From positions 62,001 through 126,000 of the forward strand of contig CAJXSL010000011.1 in assembly GCA_913060875.1 (NCBI GenBank): a stretch of DNA of 64,000 nucleotides, written 5' to 3'. The notes below the pieces were generated by a model. The model was not told the origin of the DNA, searched no databases, and saw nothing but the letters and a program-made list of their open reading frames with translations. The stretch is from an uncultured Desulfobacteraceae bacterium (lineage in GTDB: Bacteria > Desulfobacterota > Desulfobacteria > Desulfobacterales > UBA5852). Shown here one piece after another: positions 38,610 to 47,299 of the stretch; position 1 is the stretch's first letter, and every line of letters starts with the position of its first letter. Position numbers and translations under genes: made by a program.

Positions 38610-39410
38610 CTATTTAGGAAACAAAAACTTCATCTGGAATTGCACGCTCCAGTCGGAGGTGTTGTCCGGGTGTTCCGCATTCCAGAAAGACTGCACCTTG
38701 AAGTCCACGGGCTGATTTCCGAAACGCACCAGACGGCCGACACCTCCGCCGATGGGCACGGTCCAGGTGTTGTCGCTGTCCGCCTCCCAGTCGGCCACGA
38801 AAGTGGGCGACGAGGTCAGGTACCAGCCGTCGTCCAGGTTGTAGTTGATAAACAGCTGGGCCGAAAAAAAGTGCACGTCCGGTTCATCGTCTTCACCGGT
38901 GATGGACCATATGTTCTGGGCCAGGATGCCGAACAGCCAGTGTCCCGGTGTGGCCAGGCCTACGGCGGCCGGCCCGGCGGACCACTGGTCCACCCCCAGG
39001 CGGTCATCGGTATTGGTGGGCAAGTAAATGGACGGGCCGAACCCCCAGATGATGTCGCCGGCCTCGGCCGGGGTGAAAAAGGCCTGGTAGTTGATATCCC
39101 CCAGACCGAATTTAGTTCCCTGCCCTTCTTCCAGCTTTTCCTGGTAGATCACCGGAACAATAAACCGGTTAATCAACAGCCAGTCTCCCAGGTTCGCTGG
39201 GTAAACCGGTTTGACGTCCATGCTGTAGATGGTGTTGTTTTCGGAACCGGCATTGAAACTGGCCTTGAACTCGAACGGCAATGAAATCAGGTTGGCAATA
39301 GGGTTCTGGGATTGTTTGGCCAGGTCCTCGGTTTCGTCGGCCGTGGCCGCCATCGCCAGCAGGAGAACGCACCCCATCGCAATCATTGTCGATTTTACGT
39401 AAGGCATCAT
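38610..39410 (-). CDS. Outer-membrane beta-barrel protein (neuromedin-U-like/MetA-pathway family)
   Basis: The ATG at 39410 follows GGGTGG and gives 266 residues. After a signal peptide (cleavage near ATADE) the chain has a barrel pattern with segments typical of the bacterial proteins annotated as neuromedin U or as transporters: NPIANLISLPFEFKASFNAG, QNIWSITGEDDE, NYNLDDGWYLTSSPTF, ending FQMKFLFPK. Such barrels commonly lie beside aromatic-degradation genes and may be porins. The next gene starts 18 bases downstream and the preceding one ends 11 bases upstream. Confidence 0.8.
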   Translation of the reverse strand: MMPYVKSTMIAMGCVLLLAMAATADETEDLAKQSQNPIANLISLPFEFKASFNAGSENNTIYSMDVKPVYPANLGDWLLINRFIVPVIYQEKLEEGQGTKFGLGDINYQAFFTPAEAGDIIWGFGPSIYLPTNTDDRLGVDQWSAGPAAVGLATPGHWLFGILAQNIWSITGEDDEPDVHFFSAQLFINYNLDDGWYLTSSPTFVADWEADSDNTWTVPIGGGVGRLVRFGNQPVDFKVQSFWNAEHPDNTSDWSVQFQMKFLFPK

Positions 39411-39421
39411 GACCACCCTTT

Positions 39422-40570
39422 TTAACTTTCCGTGAAGTTTAGACTCGTCGGTTCAAAAAGATCTTCAATCGTCAGTCTTTTGCTGGTCAGGCCCTGTTCA
39501 TAGGAATACTGACACAATGCTTCCAGCGCTTTGCGATTTGTTTCTATGCCGTAGGGCCAAAAGTTTTCGCCCATCAGCGCCCGCGTTTCTTCAATTTCCT
39601 GTGGTACCCATGGCAGCGAAATCGTGGCCCAGCCCATTTTTTTCAATTGGTCATACATGATTTGCTTTGCCTGGGAATAGGCATTGAACACAGCCTCGGG
39701 CAGCCATGGGTTTTGTTCGACAAGGGTATTGCGGATCGCCACTGCGTGCATAATGGGGAAAATCCCGGTCTGCTTGAAATAGGCGCGCTCGGTCTTGCGA
39801 AAATCGGGAAAGAGCCGTGCGACCTTGGGATGCCCCTCGATGTAGGCCCTGGGCTCGGCCGCGTGAAACAATGCGTCCACCTCACCTGATTCGAGCATAT
39901 CCGATTCATCTTTTCCCTCCGGCCCCTGGCTGACAGAAAGGCCTTTGGGCACCATACTTTCCTGTTTCGACACCTTGCCGGCGGCTTCTGCAGACGAGTC
40001 CTTGGCCGATACGTACCACTGGATCTCTTCGGGGCTGACGCCATATTCATGTTTCATGATGCCCCGCAGCCAGGTCAGGGAGGTCGAGGAAAAGCCAGGT
40101 GTGGCTACCTTCCTCCCACGCAAGTCTTCAGGCCCTTTAATGCCGCGATCGGTACGAATGAATATGCTTTTGTGCCGGAAAACGCGTATCGGGTAAATCG
40201 GCAGCAATGAGTAATCCCTGAAACCTTCATTGGCATAGGCCAACATGAAAGGGTGCAGGCCGATCTCGGTTACGTCCAGGGTTTGCGGTCCGCTGAACAC
40301 ATGGGTGTTCAGGTCGCCAATGCCCTGTTGCTCGATCTGAAAGTCACACCCCTCGACGTTGACCTGCCCCTCAAAGAACGCTCGGGTGCGGTCTAAATTG
40401 TACCCGGCCATGGTGATGGGCAGGCCGTCAGGTTTGTCCTTGTCCTGGGTCGCAGCCTGGCCACCTGCAGCCAATACGCCGACTGCTCCGGCCGCAAGGG
40501 CCGTTGTCTTGATAAAATCGCGGCGGGATATGGTGTTTGACTTTTCCCGATCGCTTGTCTTTTCATTCAT
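39422..40570 (-). CDS. Tat-exported 4,5-dihydroxyphthalate-decarboxylase-like protein
   Basis: The 382-residue product has a twin-arginine leader (SRRDFIK at residues 15-21, then TTALAAGAVGVLAAGG). The mature part resembles 4,5-dihydroxyphthalate decarboxylase, whose fold is that of type 2 periplasmic binding proteins (YNLDRTRAFFEGQVNVEGCDF, HPFMLAYANEGFRDYSLLPIYP, DLRGRKVATPGFSSTSLTWLRG). It could therefore be a binding protein for an aromatic acid or a periplasmic decarboxylase; the sequence does not decide. Its leader is strikingly similar to that of the adjacent amidohydrolase, suggesting that both fold with cofactor or metal before export. Confidence 0.8.
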   Translation of the reverse strand: MNEKTSDREKSNTISRRDFIKTTALAAGAVGVLAAGGQAATQDKDKPDGLPITMAGYNLDRTRAFFEGQVNVEGCDFQIEQQGIGDLNTHVFSGPQTLDVTEIGLHPFMLAYANEGFRDYSLLPIYPIRVFRHKSIFIRTDRGIKGPEDLRGRKVATPGFSSTSLTWLRGIMKHEYGVSPEEIQWYVSAKDSSAEAAGKVSKQESMVPKGLSVSQGPEGKDESDMLESGEVDALFHAAEPRAYIEGHPKVARLFPDFRKTERAYFKQTGIFPIMHAVAIRNTLVEQNPWLPEAVFNAYSQAKQIMYDQLKKMGWATISLPWVPQEIEETRALMGENFWPYGIETNRKALEALCQYSYEQGLTSKRLTIEDLFEPTSLNFTES

Positions 40571-40701
40571 AACGAGATTTCACTCCTGCCTGGCTTAGAA
40601 AGCAAAGATTGTTTTGTTTCCGGCACGGTCGCCTTCGTCGTCACAAGACTCGCATGCCGACAAGTATGTATCCACCTGGGACCGCTTATCGATGCTCCCC
40701 A

Positions 40702-41829
40702 TTAAGCAAAACGCGGAAATAATTTGAGGGCATTATCCCGATAAACCATCTGCCGGATTTCATCATTAAACACGGACAGTCCGTTTAAATCGCTCACCTC
40801 CTTCGCGACCAGATCCTTCGGTGCGAAGGGGAAATCGCTGCCAAACAGAATATGTGTCGGCTCAACCAACTGCAACAGGGAGGCCATTGCGTAGTTGGAG
40901 GGGGACAGGGCCGTGTCGTAATAGAGTGACTTGAGGTAGGCCAGCGCGCCCTTGGGCATGGTCTTGGCATAGGGGGTATCGGGCAAGATGTCTGCCAGGG
41001 ACAACCGCCAGGCCAGATAGGGGACCGTGGCCCCGGCGTGGGCAACAATCCACTTGATGTTCGGATAACGCTCCAAAACCCCTGAAAATACCAGATTGGT
41101 GACCGCCCGGGTCGTATCAACCATGAACTCAATGAAGAAACCGGGGATATTCAGGGGTAAATTGTCGGAAGTCGAATGGATGTTGGGGTGGATGAAGGCC
41201 ACACATTGGCGGCGATCCAGTTCCGCCATCAACTCTTCAAAATCCGGGTCGCCCAGAAAATGGTCGCCTGCGCTTGCGAGCAGGACGACACCATCGGCCT
41301 TCAAGGTATCCAGGGCGTGCGCGGCCTCCTTGATGGAGGCTTCGACGATCGGCAGGGGTAGAATGGCAAAGAACCCGAACCGATCCGGGTGCTGCTGAAC
41401 CATTTGGGCTGAGTATACGTTCAGCCTGCGGGAAAAATCGATGGCGTGCGCTTCGTCCCCGATATAAACACCTGGGGAAGAGATAGAAGTCACGGCCGCG
41501 GCAATACCATTTTGGTCCATGACGTCCAGGCTGGCTTCGGGGGTCCAGGCCGGATAACCGGCGCCATGGGAGGGCACATAGTTTTTGCTCTCCAGTTCTT
41601 TAACATATATATCCGGAACCGAATGGTGATGAACATCAATCTTGAAAGGTGTCATACCGTCTCCGCCATCAGTGTTCTTTGCAGCATGTGCCAATCCCGC
41701 CATTCCCAGACCACTGGCCCCAATTGTACCGGCCACCCCCACAGCACCGGCAGCCAACGCGGTGGTCTTCATGAAATCGCGGCGGGAAAGTTTCTGCCAA
41801 GGTGAGTTTTTATCTACATCGGTCTTCAC
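40702..41829 (-). CDS. Tat-exported ACMSD-like amidohydrolase
   Basis: I choose the GTG at 41829; an in-frame GTG at 41865 is possible but its extension looks less natural. The 375-residue product has a Tat leader (SRRDFMK, TTALAAGAVGVAG). A metal-dependent TIM-barrel hydrolase of the amidohydrolase-2 family follows: DVHHH near the start of the barrel, FIHPN, WIVAHAG and the C-terminal GSDFPF. ACMSD, gamma-resorcylate and other nonoxidative aromatic decarboxylases belong here, so aromatic acid decarboxylation or hydrolysis in the periplasm is the best guess. Export of such an enzyme is unusual. It lies between the arylsulfatase and decarboxylase-like genes. Confidence 0.82.
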   Translation of the reverse strand: MKTDVDKNSPWQKLSRRDFMKTTALAAGAVGVAGTIGASGLGMAGLAHAAKNTDGGDGMTPFKIDVHHHSVPDIYVKELESKNYVPSHGAGYPAWTPEASLDVMDQNGIAAAVTSISSPGVYIGDEAHAIDFSRRLNVYSAQMVQQHPDRFGFFAILPLPIVEASIKEAAHALDTLKADGVVLLASAGDHFLGDPDFEELMAELDRRQCVAFIHPNIHSTSDNLPLNIPGFFIEFMVDTTRAVTNLVFSGVLERYPNIKWIVAHAGATVPYLAWRLSLADILPDTPYAKTMPKGALAYLKSLYYDTALSPSNYAMASLLQLVEPTHILFGSDFPFAPKDLVAKEVSDLNGLSVFNDEIRQMVYRDNALKLFPRFA

Positions 41830-41950
41830 TTTGCGCTCATAACAGGCAAGCACCAATGGCCCCACCTACCGCTGTTTCACGACCAGGCGGGGCCATTGAT
41901 CTATCAGACATCAATATGCTTAAGCGGCGTATTCACGCCATCCGCCGAGA

Positions 41951-43666
41951 TTACAAGTCACTCCAGGTGAACGGCAGATCCTGTTCCCAGACCTCTTTGG
42001 GGTCGAAGGGGAGCTTTTTGGGATCAACCGGCCCCTCGTAGATTTTCCTGGTTTCGGGACGCTCGTTCTCGATGCCGGTCATCGCTGGCCCATAGGTTGG
42101 GCCGGGGCGGTTCGGATATTTCTTTATCCACAGCTCGTGGCGCTGGCGCTGATGGTTGAACATGCTCTTGACGTGGAACATCTCGATCATCTCGCCGGTA
42201 CGCTCGCGCGGATCGGTGTAAAGGTCGTAGAACTCGTTCTTGGAGAGGCCGGGCGTCGCATTTTTCCAGTCACGCTTGAAACGGCCTTTCACACCGGCAG
42301 CCAGGCTGGGCCCCACGTAAATCATCACGTAGTCGCGGCGGCTGTACCCGTCACCATTGAGGAAGAGCGATGTCTGGTCCACCCCGTCAATCACCCGGTC
42401 GGTGGGGATGTACTCCATGGCGCCGCCCAGGCGGGCAAAGGTGGTGTAAAGGTCGCTGATGTGCAGAATATCACCGACGATTTGTCCGGGCTTGATCACC
42501 CCCGGCCACGTGGCGATGCAGGGCACCCGCACACCGCCTTCGGTGAAGTCGCCCTTGCCACCGGTATAGAGGGTCTCCGCCATGCCGCGCGGGCCATAGT
42601 GGATGAAAGGCCCATTGTCGGCCTGGACTATGATCAGGGTGTTCTCGGCGATGCCCTTTTTTTGGAGGTGCTTTTGCAGCTTGTCGACGAAGATGTCGGC
42701 ACGCTCAAGGTATTCACCGAGGACGTTTTTGTTGGCTGTTTTCTTGGTGGGGTCACGCGGATCAGGAATGAAGGACAGCATAATCGGGTGGTGAGCGATG
42801 AAAAAGGGTTTCTTGGCTTCCACCGCCTTGTCGATGAAGTCAAGGGTGCGCTTTTCGGATTCGACGATGCCGTCCCAATAGTTGGTGACCTTGGGAGGCG
42901 GTCCCCACTCGTAGGTCTTGCCGCCCTTGGTGCCTTCCAAAAACCATACCGCTCCAAGGGGTTGCCAGGATTTGTCGATGTCGTATTTATCCTTGCCATA
43001 AACATCCGGGTACATGCCGGTGATCACGTTCATGGCCTCGGCTTCTTTCACCCACATGCTGGGCACCTGGTTGTAGGGCGTGAAAAAGGCCTCGTCATAG
43101 CCCTGGTTGTGGGCGTAGCTGAACTCCGTGTCCCCCAGGTGCCATTTGCCGAAGAAGCCCGTCATGTATCCGGCTTCGCTCAGGACCTCGGCAATGGTGA
43201 CCTCGTCGGCGTCCATGCCGGAGTATTCCACCGGAAAAGACACGGTGTGCATGCCGCTGCGCACGGCGTAGCGACCGGTTTGAAACGCCGCCCGGGTGGG
43301 CGTGCAGGCTGGCTCGGTGTACATGCGCATGAAGTTGATGCCATCCTCGGCCATCTTGTTCATGACGGGTGTTTTGAACCCGCGAACCGACTGGATTTCG
43401 GGAATACCCACCTCGCCGAGGGCCGTGTCGTCCCACATGATGTGGATGATGTTGGGCTTGGTGCCGTGCTTTTTCTCGAGGTCGGCCAGCACAGCGTCGA
43501 TGGATTTGTCTTCCTGGGCCCATTTTTCACCATGCTGGGCTTCCAGGACGTAGTGCTCGGCATCGTGGATGATTTTGTCTGCAGCATTGGCCACCGATAA
43601 CCCGCCTGGAACCAGGCAAATCATCAGAAAACCGAATACGGCAATCGCCATGGTTTTTTTAATCAT
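41951..43666 (-). CDS. Exported arylsulfatase, Cys-type
   Basis: The 571-residue protein has a signal peptide ending near NAAD and the sulfatase core. DD at 79-80 (metal site), the formylglycine motif CTPTR with Cys121 and Arg125 followed by AAFQTGRY, GKWHLG and the QADNGPF region are all present. It should hydrolyse sulfate esters in the periplasm after the Cys is converted to formylglycine. In an anaerobe this needs a radical-SAM maturase; none is in the window. The C-terminal 150 residues are longer than in minimal sulfatases. An ABM-domain gene and then the sigma-54 activator gene lie upstream. Confidence 0.92.
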   Translation of the reverse strand: MIKKTMAIAVFGFLMICLVPGGLSVANAADKIIHDAEHYVLEAQHGEKWAQEDKSIDAVLADLEKKHGTKPNIIHIMWDDTALGEVGIPEIQSVRGFKTPVMNKMAEDGINFMRMYTEPACTPTRAAFQTGRYAVRSGMHTVSFPVEYSGMDADEVTIAEVLSEAGYMTGFFGKWHLGDTEFSYAHNQGYDEAFFTPYNQVPSMWVKEAEAMNVITGMYPDVYGKDKYDIDKSWQPLGAVWFLEGTKGGKTYEWGPPPKVTNYWDGIVESEKRTLDFIDKAVEAKKPFFIAHHPIMLSFIPDPRDPTKKTANKNVLGEYLERADIFVDKLQKHLQKKGIAENTLIIVQADNGPFIHYGPRGMAETLYTGGKGDFTEGGVRVPCIATWPGVIKPGQIVGDILHISDLYTTFARLGGAMEYIPTDRVIDGVDQTSLFLNGDGYSRRDYVMIYVGPSLAAGVKGRFKRDWKNATPGLSKNEFYDLYTDPRERTGEMIEMFHVKSMFNHQRQRHELWIKKYPNRPGPTYGPAMTGIENERPETRKIYEGPVDPKKLPFDPKEVWEQDLPFTWSDL

Positions 43667-43778
43667 TGTGATCCCCTCCTTATTCTTTGTTTTGCAAATG
43701 GATTAACGTCACACCACCACAGCCAAACACCAACAACATCGGTTGGCAGTGCGGCCGTTCCATAAATTCAGGGCGCGA

Positions 43779-44087
43779 TCATATTGGTGAATCGCGTCTC
43801 TCCCTGTGCTTACTGTCTGTGATTTCAATTACATAGGTTTGACTTAGGCTCTTCATTGCACCCAGCAGGGCTTGGAAATGCTCGGAGCCCAAGAAATCAT
43901 TTAGCAATGACCATCGCTGCCAATGTTGCTGCATCGTAAAAATGATCCCGTTTTCGCTATCTCGGGAAAGATGGCAATCCGTGCAACCCTCTTCCCTGGC
44001 GGCCTGGTCGAGAATTAATTGGAATGTGCGCATCAACTCGTTGCGTTTATCGTCACGTGCATGGACACGTATTTGCAGCATTTCCAC
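43779..44087 (-). CDS. Small ABM-domain (antibiotic biosynthesis monooxygenase-like) protein
   Basis: The GTG at 44087 has an AAGGAG site at ideal distance, better placed than for the ATG two codons later. The 102-residue product is a ferredoxin-like ABM-domain protein (LQIRVHARDDKRNELMRTFQLILDQAAREEGC, GIIFTMQQHWQRWSLLNDFLGSEHFQALLGAM). Family members are dimeric and include quinol monooxygenases and heme-degrading enzymes, but many have no known activity. A cofactor-free oxygenase makes little sense in an anaerobe, so a binding or isomerase role is as likely. It is the first gene after the candidate sigma-54 promoter at 44154-44168. Confidence 0.75.
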   Translation of the reverse strand: MEMLQIRVHARDDKRNELMRTFQLILDQAAREEGCTDCHLSRDSENGIIFTMQQHWQRWSLLNDFLGSEHFQALLGAMKSLSQTYVIEITDSKHRERRDSPI

Positions 44088-44153
44088 TAACCGATCTCCT
44101 TTACGCCAGCCGCACCGTGAAACGGGCAACATTAGTCCTTGAAAATCGGTATT

Positions 44154-44168
44154 ACATGATCAGTGCCA
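44154..44168 (-). promoter_or_regulatory. Sigma-54-like promoter for the sulfatase gene cluster
   Basis: The minus strand reads TGGCAC-N5-ATGT. The -24 part is perfect and spacing is right, while the -12 part differs from TTGC at two bases. A start near 44142 lies about 55 bases before the ABM gene. Two tandem dyads at 44264-44298, where an enhancer-binding protein would sit, strengthen the call. Confidence 0.55.
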
Positions 44169-44263
44169 ATACATTACTAAAGAGAGGGATTTTTTAAGCC
44201 ACTGAATATATGCGGTATATTATGTTCAGGGGGTATTTAAGGTTGCTACAAAACATGAACAAT

Positions 44264-44279
44264 CCGTCATCTATGACCG
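44264..44279. promoter_or_regulatory. Tandem activator-site dyad 1
   Basis: CCGTCA-TCTA-TGACCG, a 6-4-6 inverted repeat with one mismatch. It lies roughly 100 bp upstream of the sigma-54-like promoter and beside the gene for a sigma-54 activator. Confidence 0.55.
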
Positions 44280-44282
44280 ATA

Positions 44283-44298
44283 CGGTCAAATATGACGG
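44283..44298. promoter_or_regulatory. Tandem activator-site dyad 2
   Basis: CGGTCA-AATA-TGACGG, again 6-4-6 with one mismatch, starting 19 bp from dyad 1, close to two helical turns. The adjacent half-sites of the two dyads also form a perfect TGACCG-ATA-CGGTCA palindrome. Confidence 0.55.
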
Positions 44299-44318
44299 TC
44301 AAATGCTGCGAGGGGGCT

Positions 44319-45830
44319 TTAGGAATTTCGTGATGGTCGACAGATACCGTGTTTTCGCATCCGTCCGCGAAGTGTGCTGGGGTTCAAACCTAACAATTCA
44401 GCAGCGCCGTTTTTCCCGGAAATATTCCAGTGCGTTTTCCTGAGCGCCATCAGGATGTGCGACTTTTCCATCTCCAAAAGAGTTTTTATCGGGGCACCGG
44501 GCGAATCGAGATCAGGTGATTCAGGATTTTTCAAAGGCGATGCCAATTGCAGCATGCTTCCCTGTGAAACGATGACGGCACGTTCAACAATATTTTCCAG
44601 TTCCCTTACATTGCCGGGATAGGCATAATTCTTGAGCGCCTCCATGACATCATTCGGCACGGTCTTTATATGCTTGCCAATCCGCCGCTGGATCTTATCG
44701 ATCATCCAATTGACAAGAAGGGGAATATCCTCGGTGCGTTTTCTCAGCGGAGGAACAGACAAAGGGAATACGTTCAGTCGATACCACAGATCCTTTCTAA
44801 AACGGCCCTTCCGGACATCTTTTTCTAAATCTCGGTTTGTCGCCGCAATGATGCGAACATCGGTGTGCATCACTTCTGAACTGCCCAACCTTTCATATTC
44901 ACCATCCTGCAGAACTCTCAGTAGTTTCTGTTGCAGTTCCAGAGGCAATTCGCCGATTTCATCCAGAAACAGGGTGGCGCCGTTGGCAAGCTCAAAACGC
45001 CCGACCCTCTGCGAAACAGCGCCGGTAAAGGCCCCTTTCTCATGCCCGAAAAGCTCCGATTCGATCAGGTTTGCTGGTAATGCGGCGCAATCGACTTTTA
45101 TCAAGGGGCGATCTTTTCGCATACTGTTGAAGTGAATCGCCCGGGCAATGAGTTCTTTGCCAGTGCCGGATTCGCCAAGAATAAGAACCGTGGTGTCGGT
45201 CGCTGCGATTTTCTCAAGACTGTAAAGAACGTATTTTAGCACCTCACTTTCACCAATGATGTTCCCATAGTCATGCTCCAGCTTGATCTCTTCGGTTAGA
45301 TAGGTGCAATCCGCCTCAATTTGTTTTTTTAATTTTTCAAGGGTCGACCATGCTTCCTGAAGCTGTTTCTCAGCTTTTTTACGCTTGCTGATATCGATGC
45401 CAAACCCCATGAGCACCGGTCGAACCCCCATCATCGTTCGAACCGCTGTATAGACATAGGGGATTTCTTCCCCCCCTTTGGTCACGAGTGTGGCTTCGAT
45501 GGTTACTTCCCCTTGTGTAAATACTTTCGCAAGGGCTCCCTCTATTGCCTGATGTTCGTTTTTGTTGAAAAAGTCGGTGGGGAGCATATTGGGGTAATCT
45601 TCCGACGAATACCCCGTTACGATCTCGTGTTGCTTATTCCAGCGGATAAGTCGCGGGCGATCATCCCATATGTAAAATGTTCCCGGCAATTGGTCGAGGA
45701 TATCATCCAGAATCTTTTTTTCCGCCTGTAATTCATCATTAGCGCGTTTGAGCGCGGCCATGTCATTATTTAATTTCGTAACCGCTCTGCTCAATTCTTC
45801 TACGCTATATTTTTCAGGTAAAACTTTCAT
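44319..45830 (-). CDS. PAS-domain sigma-54-dependent transcriptional activator
   Basis: The 503-residue protein has an N-terminal coiled coil, a PAS domain (about 45-155, [25 protein letters not shown]) and a linker. The AAA+ domain has Walker A GESGTGKE, the canonical GAFTGA loop, Walker [14 protein letters not shown] and an arginine finger region. A Fis-type helix-turn-helix follows ([22 protein letters not shown]). With no receiver domain, it is probably controlled by a ligand or redox signal through PAS. Dyads downstream (44264-44298) and upstream (45931-45951) of the gene are candidate binding sites for the cluster promoter and for autoregulation. Confidence 0.93.
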   Translation of the reverse strand: MKVLPEKYSVEELSRAVTKLNNDMAALKRANDELQAEKKILDDILDQLPGTFYIWDDRPRLIRWNKQHEIVTGYSSEDYPNMLPTDFFNKNEHQAIEGALAKVFTQGEVTIEATLVTKGGEEIPYVYTAVRTMMGVRPVLMGFGIDISKRKKAEKQLQEAWSTLEKLKKQIEADCTYLTEEIKLEHDYGNIIGESEVLKYVLYSLEKIAATDTTVLILGESGTGKELIARAIHFNSMRKDRPLIKVDCAALPANLIESELFGHEKGAFTGAVSQRVGRFELANGATLFLDEIGELPLELQQKLLRVLQDGEYERLGSSEVMHTDVRIIAATNRDLEKDVRKGRFRKDLWYRLNVFPLSVPPLRKRTEDIPLLVNWMIDKIQRRIGKHIKTVPNDVMEALKNYAYPGNVRELENIVERAVIVSQGSMLQLASPLKNPESPDLDSPGAPIKTLLEMEKSHILMALRKTHWNISGKNGAAELLGLNPSTLRGRMRKHGICRPSRNS

Positions 45831-45930
45831 GGAAAGATGCCCCGGGGTGGAAAATTAGACAATAACATGCGGATATGATGTACAGCGTTTACAACACTCT
45901 GATATTCAACGCATATCCTAAAATTTTTAA

Positions 45931-45951
45931 GCTGTCAAAATCTATGACAGC
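45931..45951. promoter_or_regulatory. Perfect 7-7-7 dyad upstream of the sigma-54 activator gene
   Basis: GCTGTCA and TGACAGC flank seven bases (AAATCTA), about 100 bp upstream of the activator start. The half-site TATGACAG resembles TATGACGG and TATGACCG in the tandem dyads at 44264-44298, so the activator may bind here too, although the spacing is three bases longer. Confidence 0.45.
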
Positions 45952-46105
45952 ATGCCGAGAAAACAGAAATCACGCGATTGCATATAGATCGGGATAATCC
46001 CACAAAAACAATGATGGTCATATTCTGTGCTTACGTGCCACACTCAAACCGCCAAAATCATACTGTTTTGTTGGATATATCCTGCCTATCCCCCCCCATC
46101 TCGCA

Positions 46106-46648
46106 TTAATTTTTCTGAATTAAATTCTGAAAAAAACCGATGGCATCGGGTGCCGCCCAGTCCCGGGGACCGATCACTTTTTCGACAATGATCCCGTTCC
46201 TGTCGATTATGAAGGTTTCGGGCACGCCAGTGGTCTGATATTTATTTTGCAGTGATCCCTTGGCGTCGATCAGAGCGGTGAAGTTCAGATTGTGCTTCTT
46301 CATGAACGGAAGCACGGCTTCGGCGCCTTGCTTGTCGACGCTGACCGCCAGGATGTCGAAGTCTTCGCCCTTAAGTTGCTGGTATAGCCTTTCCATGGAA
46401 GGCATCTCATCCACACAGGGCGGGCACCAGGTGGCCCAGATATTGAGAAAGACCACCTTGCCTTTCTGATCCGCCAGACGGACCATTTTTCCGTCAAGGC
46501 CGGGCAAGGTAAAATCCGGCGCCGTGGCCCCCTTGCCCAGACGTGCCTGCCCGGTCTGGTTTATTGAATCGTCCTTGATTTGCAGCAGGACGACAATGCC
46601 GATGCCAACGATCAGCAGGAAAATCAGGGTAATGTTCTTAGTGCTCAT
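46106..46648 (-). CDS. TlpA/ResA-like membrane-anchored thioredoxin
   Basis: The 180-residue product has an N-terminal membrane anchor (about residues 6-22) and a periplasmic thioredoxin fold with the redox motif WCPPC (Cys75, Cys78) in FLNIWATWCPPCVDEMPSME. The cis-Pro region TTGVPETFIIDRNG is present too. ResA/TlpA proteins reduce disulfides in the periplasm, classically during cytochrome c maturation. No cytochrome genes adjoin it here. It lies upstream of the sigma-54 activator, separated by 275 AT-rich bases, so it is probably its own unit. Confidence 0.9.
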   Translation of the reverse strand: MSTKNITLIFLLIVGIGIVVLLQIKDDSINQTGQARLGKGATAPDFTLPGLDGKMVRLADQKGKVVFLNIWATWCPPCVDEMPSMERLYQQLKGEDFDILAVSVDKQGAEAVLPFMKKHNLNFTALIDAKGSLQNKYQTTGVPETFIIDRNGIIVEKVIGPRDWAAPDAIGFFQNLIQKN

Positions 46649-47299
46649 GTTTGGTAATGTCCGGTTCTTTCTGTCATCGACAGCAGATCAATGATATTCC
46701 GATTAGCAGCGAATTTTTAGATTAGTCCGACGTCCGCCATGGATATGGGTGCATTTCTTTTTCGTCACGGGCCCTTGAGGCGCATGGAGATGGTCGGCCC
46801 CATCGGTGAGTGTCCACTGGAAGACCACGCGTTGGGACAGGACATGGCGGCCAAGCTCTGGACGCTCTCCGAGCAGAAGACGTCCCTGCGCTGATCGCCC
46901 TAGTTTGACTATAAAAATAGGTTCTAATTTCGAAACGATCCCCATTTCATGTCCAGGAAAGCTGCCGGAAAACATAAGACAAAATGAGCCACGCAAGAAG
47001 CAAGATAATGATTATTTTTAGAATTTTAACCATGACATACTTGATCTTATAAAAAGTAATGACCCACAAAAACATTCTGGATGGCGTTCGAAAATCAGAA
47101 AAAAAATTCACTTGAGCTTGGATTAAGCAGCCTAAGGCAGGTTGCCGCCAAAACCAGGAGAGAGCCGTTGGAGAAAAAAGGCTTTTTCAGATGAGGTGAT
47201 GCTTAAAAATAGAACAAAACAAGTCGGGGGGGGGCAAGCCCTGATAAAATCAGCCGGACGGTCCGGCCATCGTTCGAATTGGCTTTACTGAAAGGGCCA
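46649..47299. other. Long gap with no convincing gene
   Basis: About 650 bases. The first third has higher GC and a 51-codon frame (46739-46894) whose last residues (AAKLWTLSEQKTSLR) faintly recall a dehydrogenase C-terminus, perhaps a decayed gene end. The rest is AT-rich with homopolymer runs and no supportable promoter or hairpin. Confidence 0.4.

Noticed and set aside
39422..40570. Calling the 4,5-dihydroxyphthalate-decarboxylase-like gene a definite decarboxylase
   Set aside because: The fold is shared with solute-binding proteins and the protein is exported; activity cannot be told from sequence alone.
46739..46894. 51-codon frame with a dehydrogenase-like ending, possible gene remnant
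   Set aside because: The resemblance is a dozen residues at most, there is no good ribosome site and no flanking homologous sequence; described only in the gap entry.
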